Assembly (NCBI GenBank): GCA_003646705.1
Contig: QMLK01000095.1
Span: 1 to 5,180 of the forward strand
DNA from: Deltaproteobacteria bacterium
GTDB lineage: Bacteria > Desulfobacterota > B13-G15
DNA: 5,180 nt
Direction: 5' to 3'
Positions 4,787 to 5,180 of the stretch are shown here, piece by piece. Each line of letters opens with the position of its first letter. Position 1 is the stretch's first letter. Under the pieces are notes generated by a model that worked only from the letters and a program-made list of their open reading frames with translations, searched no databases and had not been told where the DNA came from. A program made the position numbers and the translations under genes.

Positions 4787-5180
4787 ATGGTCAGGATAAA
4801 GGCCGAGACGGCAGCCGAGGTCCTTTTGGAACTCCTCTCCCTGCGCGGCATCGAGTACTTCTTCGCCAACGCAGGCACCGATTTCGTCGCCATCGTGGAG
4901 GCCCTGGCCAAAGGGTCAGAACAGGGAAAGGCCTTCCCGAAGCCCGTGGTCGTCCCCCACGAGACCCCCCTGCTCGGGATGGCCTACGGCTATTACCTCG
5001 CGACCGGGCGGCCCCAGTTCGCCATGGTCCACGTCGGGGTCGGCACCGCCAACGGCCTGGGGATGTTGATGGCGGCAAATCGTGCCCAGGTGCCCATCCT
5101 GTTCAGCGCGGGACGGTCGCCCGTGGAGGGGGAGGGACGGTTCAGCTACGTCCACTGGGGACAGGACCTATACGACCAAG
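4787..5180 (+). CDS. Thiamine-diphosphate-dependent enzyme, acetolactate synthase-like superfamily (N-terminal part, cut by window end)
   Basis: 131 codons are present from ATG 4787, in one open frame to the window edge. The N-terminal ThDP pyrimidine-binding domain is recognisable: AETAAEVLLELLSLRGIEYF (6-25), NAGTDF (28-33), VPHETPLLGMAYGYYLATG (56-74) with E59 as the expected catalytic glutamate that activates the cofactor, FAMVHVGVGTANGLGMLMAA (78-97), PILFSAGRSP (103-112) and YVHWGQDLYDQ (121-131). This matches the pattern of unassigned 'thiamine pyrophosphate-requiring proteins' related to acetolactate synthase and benzoylformate decarboxylase. These act on 2-oxo acids by decarboxylation or carboligation; the substrate cannot be told from this piece. 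The Shine-Dalgarno is weak (purine-rich stretch GAGAGACGGAAAAG upstream). It lies 31 bases after the gntR stop and is probably the third gene of the operon and a target of that regulator. Confidence 0.88.
   Translation, partial: MVRIKAETAAEVLLELLSLRGIEYFFANAGTDFVAIVEALAKGSEQGKAFPKPVVVPHETPLLGMAYGYYLATGRPQFAMVHVGVGTANGLGMLMAANRAQVPILFSAGRSPVEGEGRFSYVHWGQDLYDQ

Overview
The window comes from a GC-rich bacterial chromosome. Codon use is biased towards AGG for Arg and ATA for Ile alongside G/C-ending codons, a mix often seen in anaerobic or thermophilic lineages such as Desulfobacterota, Nitrospirota or NC10-like bacteria. That placement is a guess from style and gene content; no rRNA or other phylogenetic marker is present. 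No tRNA, CRISPR array, IS element or integrase was seen.

Left part (1-1438, plus strand): the last 22 codons of a bioF-like gene (KAPA synthase) run straight into a complete bioA-like gene, so this is the end of a biotin operon. The BioA protein resembles the Bacillus subtilis BioK type more than the E. coli SAM-dependent type and carries a four-cysteine insert.

Middle (1462-2898, minus strand): a complete glycogen/starch synthase gene (glgA) converges on bioA with only 23 bases between the two stop codons. Its N-terminal sugar-nucleotide motif reads STGGL rather than KTGGL.

Right part (2899-5180): a 217-base AT-richer intergenic region separates glgA from a divergent plus-strand operon. 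It holds a good sigma70-type promoter (TTGACA at 3040-3045) followed by two tandem TTGTNNNACAT boxes that look like GntR/FadR-family operators. The operon has three genes: (a) a 291-codon in-frame chimera that joins the first ~106 residues of an AprA-like FAD flavoprotein to the last ~180 residues of a molybdopterin oxidoreductase; (b) a FadR-type GntR regulator with an FCD ligand domain; (c) the first 131 codons of a thiamine-diphosphate enzyme of the acetolactate synthase-like superfamily, cut by the window end. The simplest reading is a regulated redox/catabolic operon in which a deletion, real or from assembly, has fused two originally separate oxidoreductase genes. The chimera is the most unusual object here.
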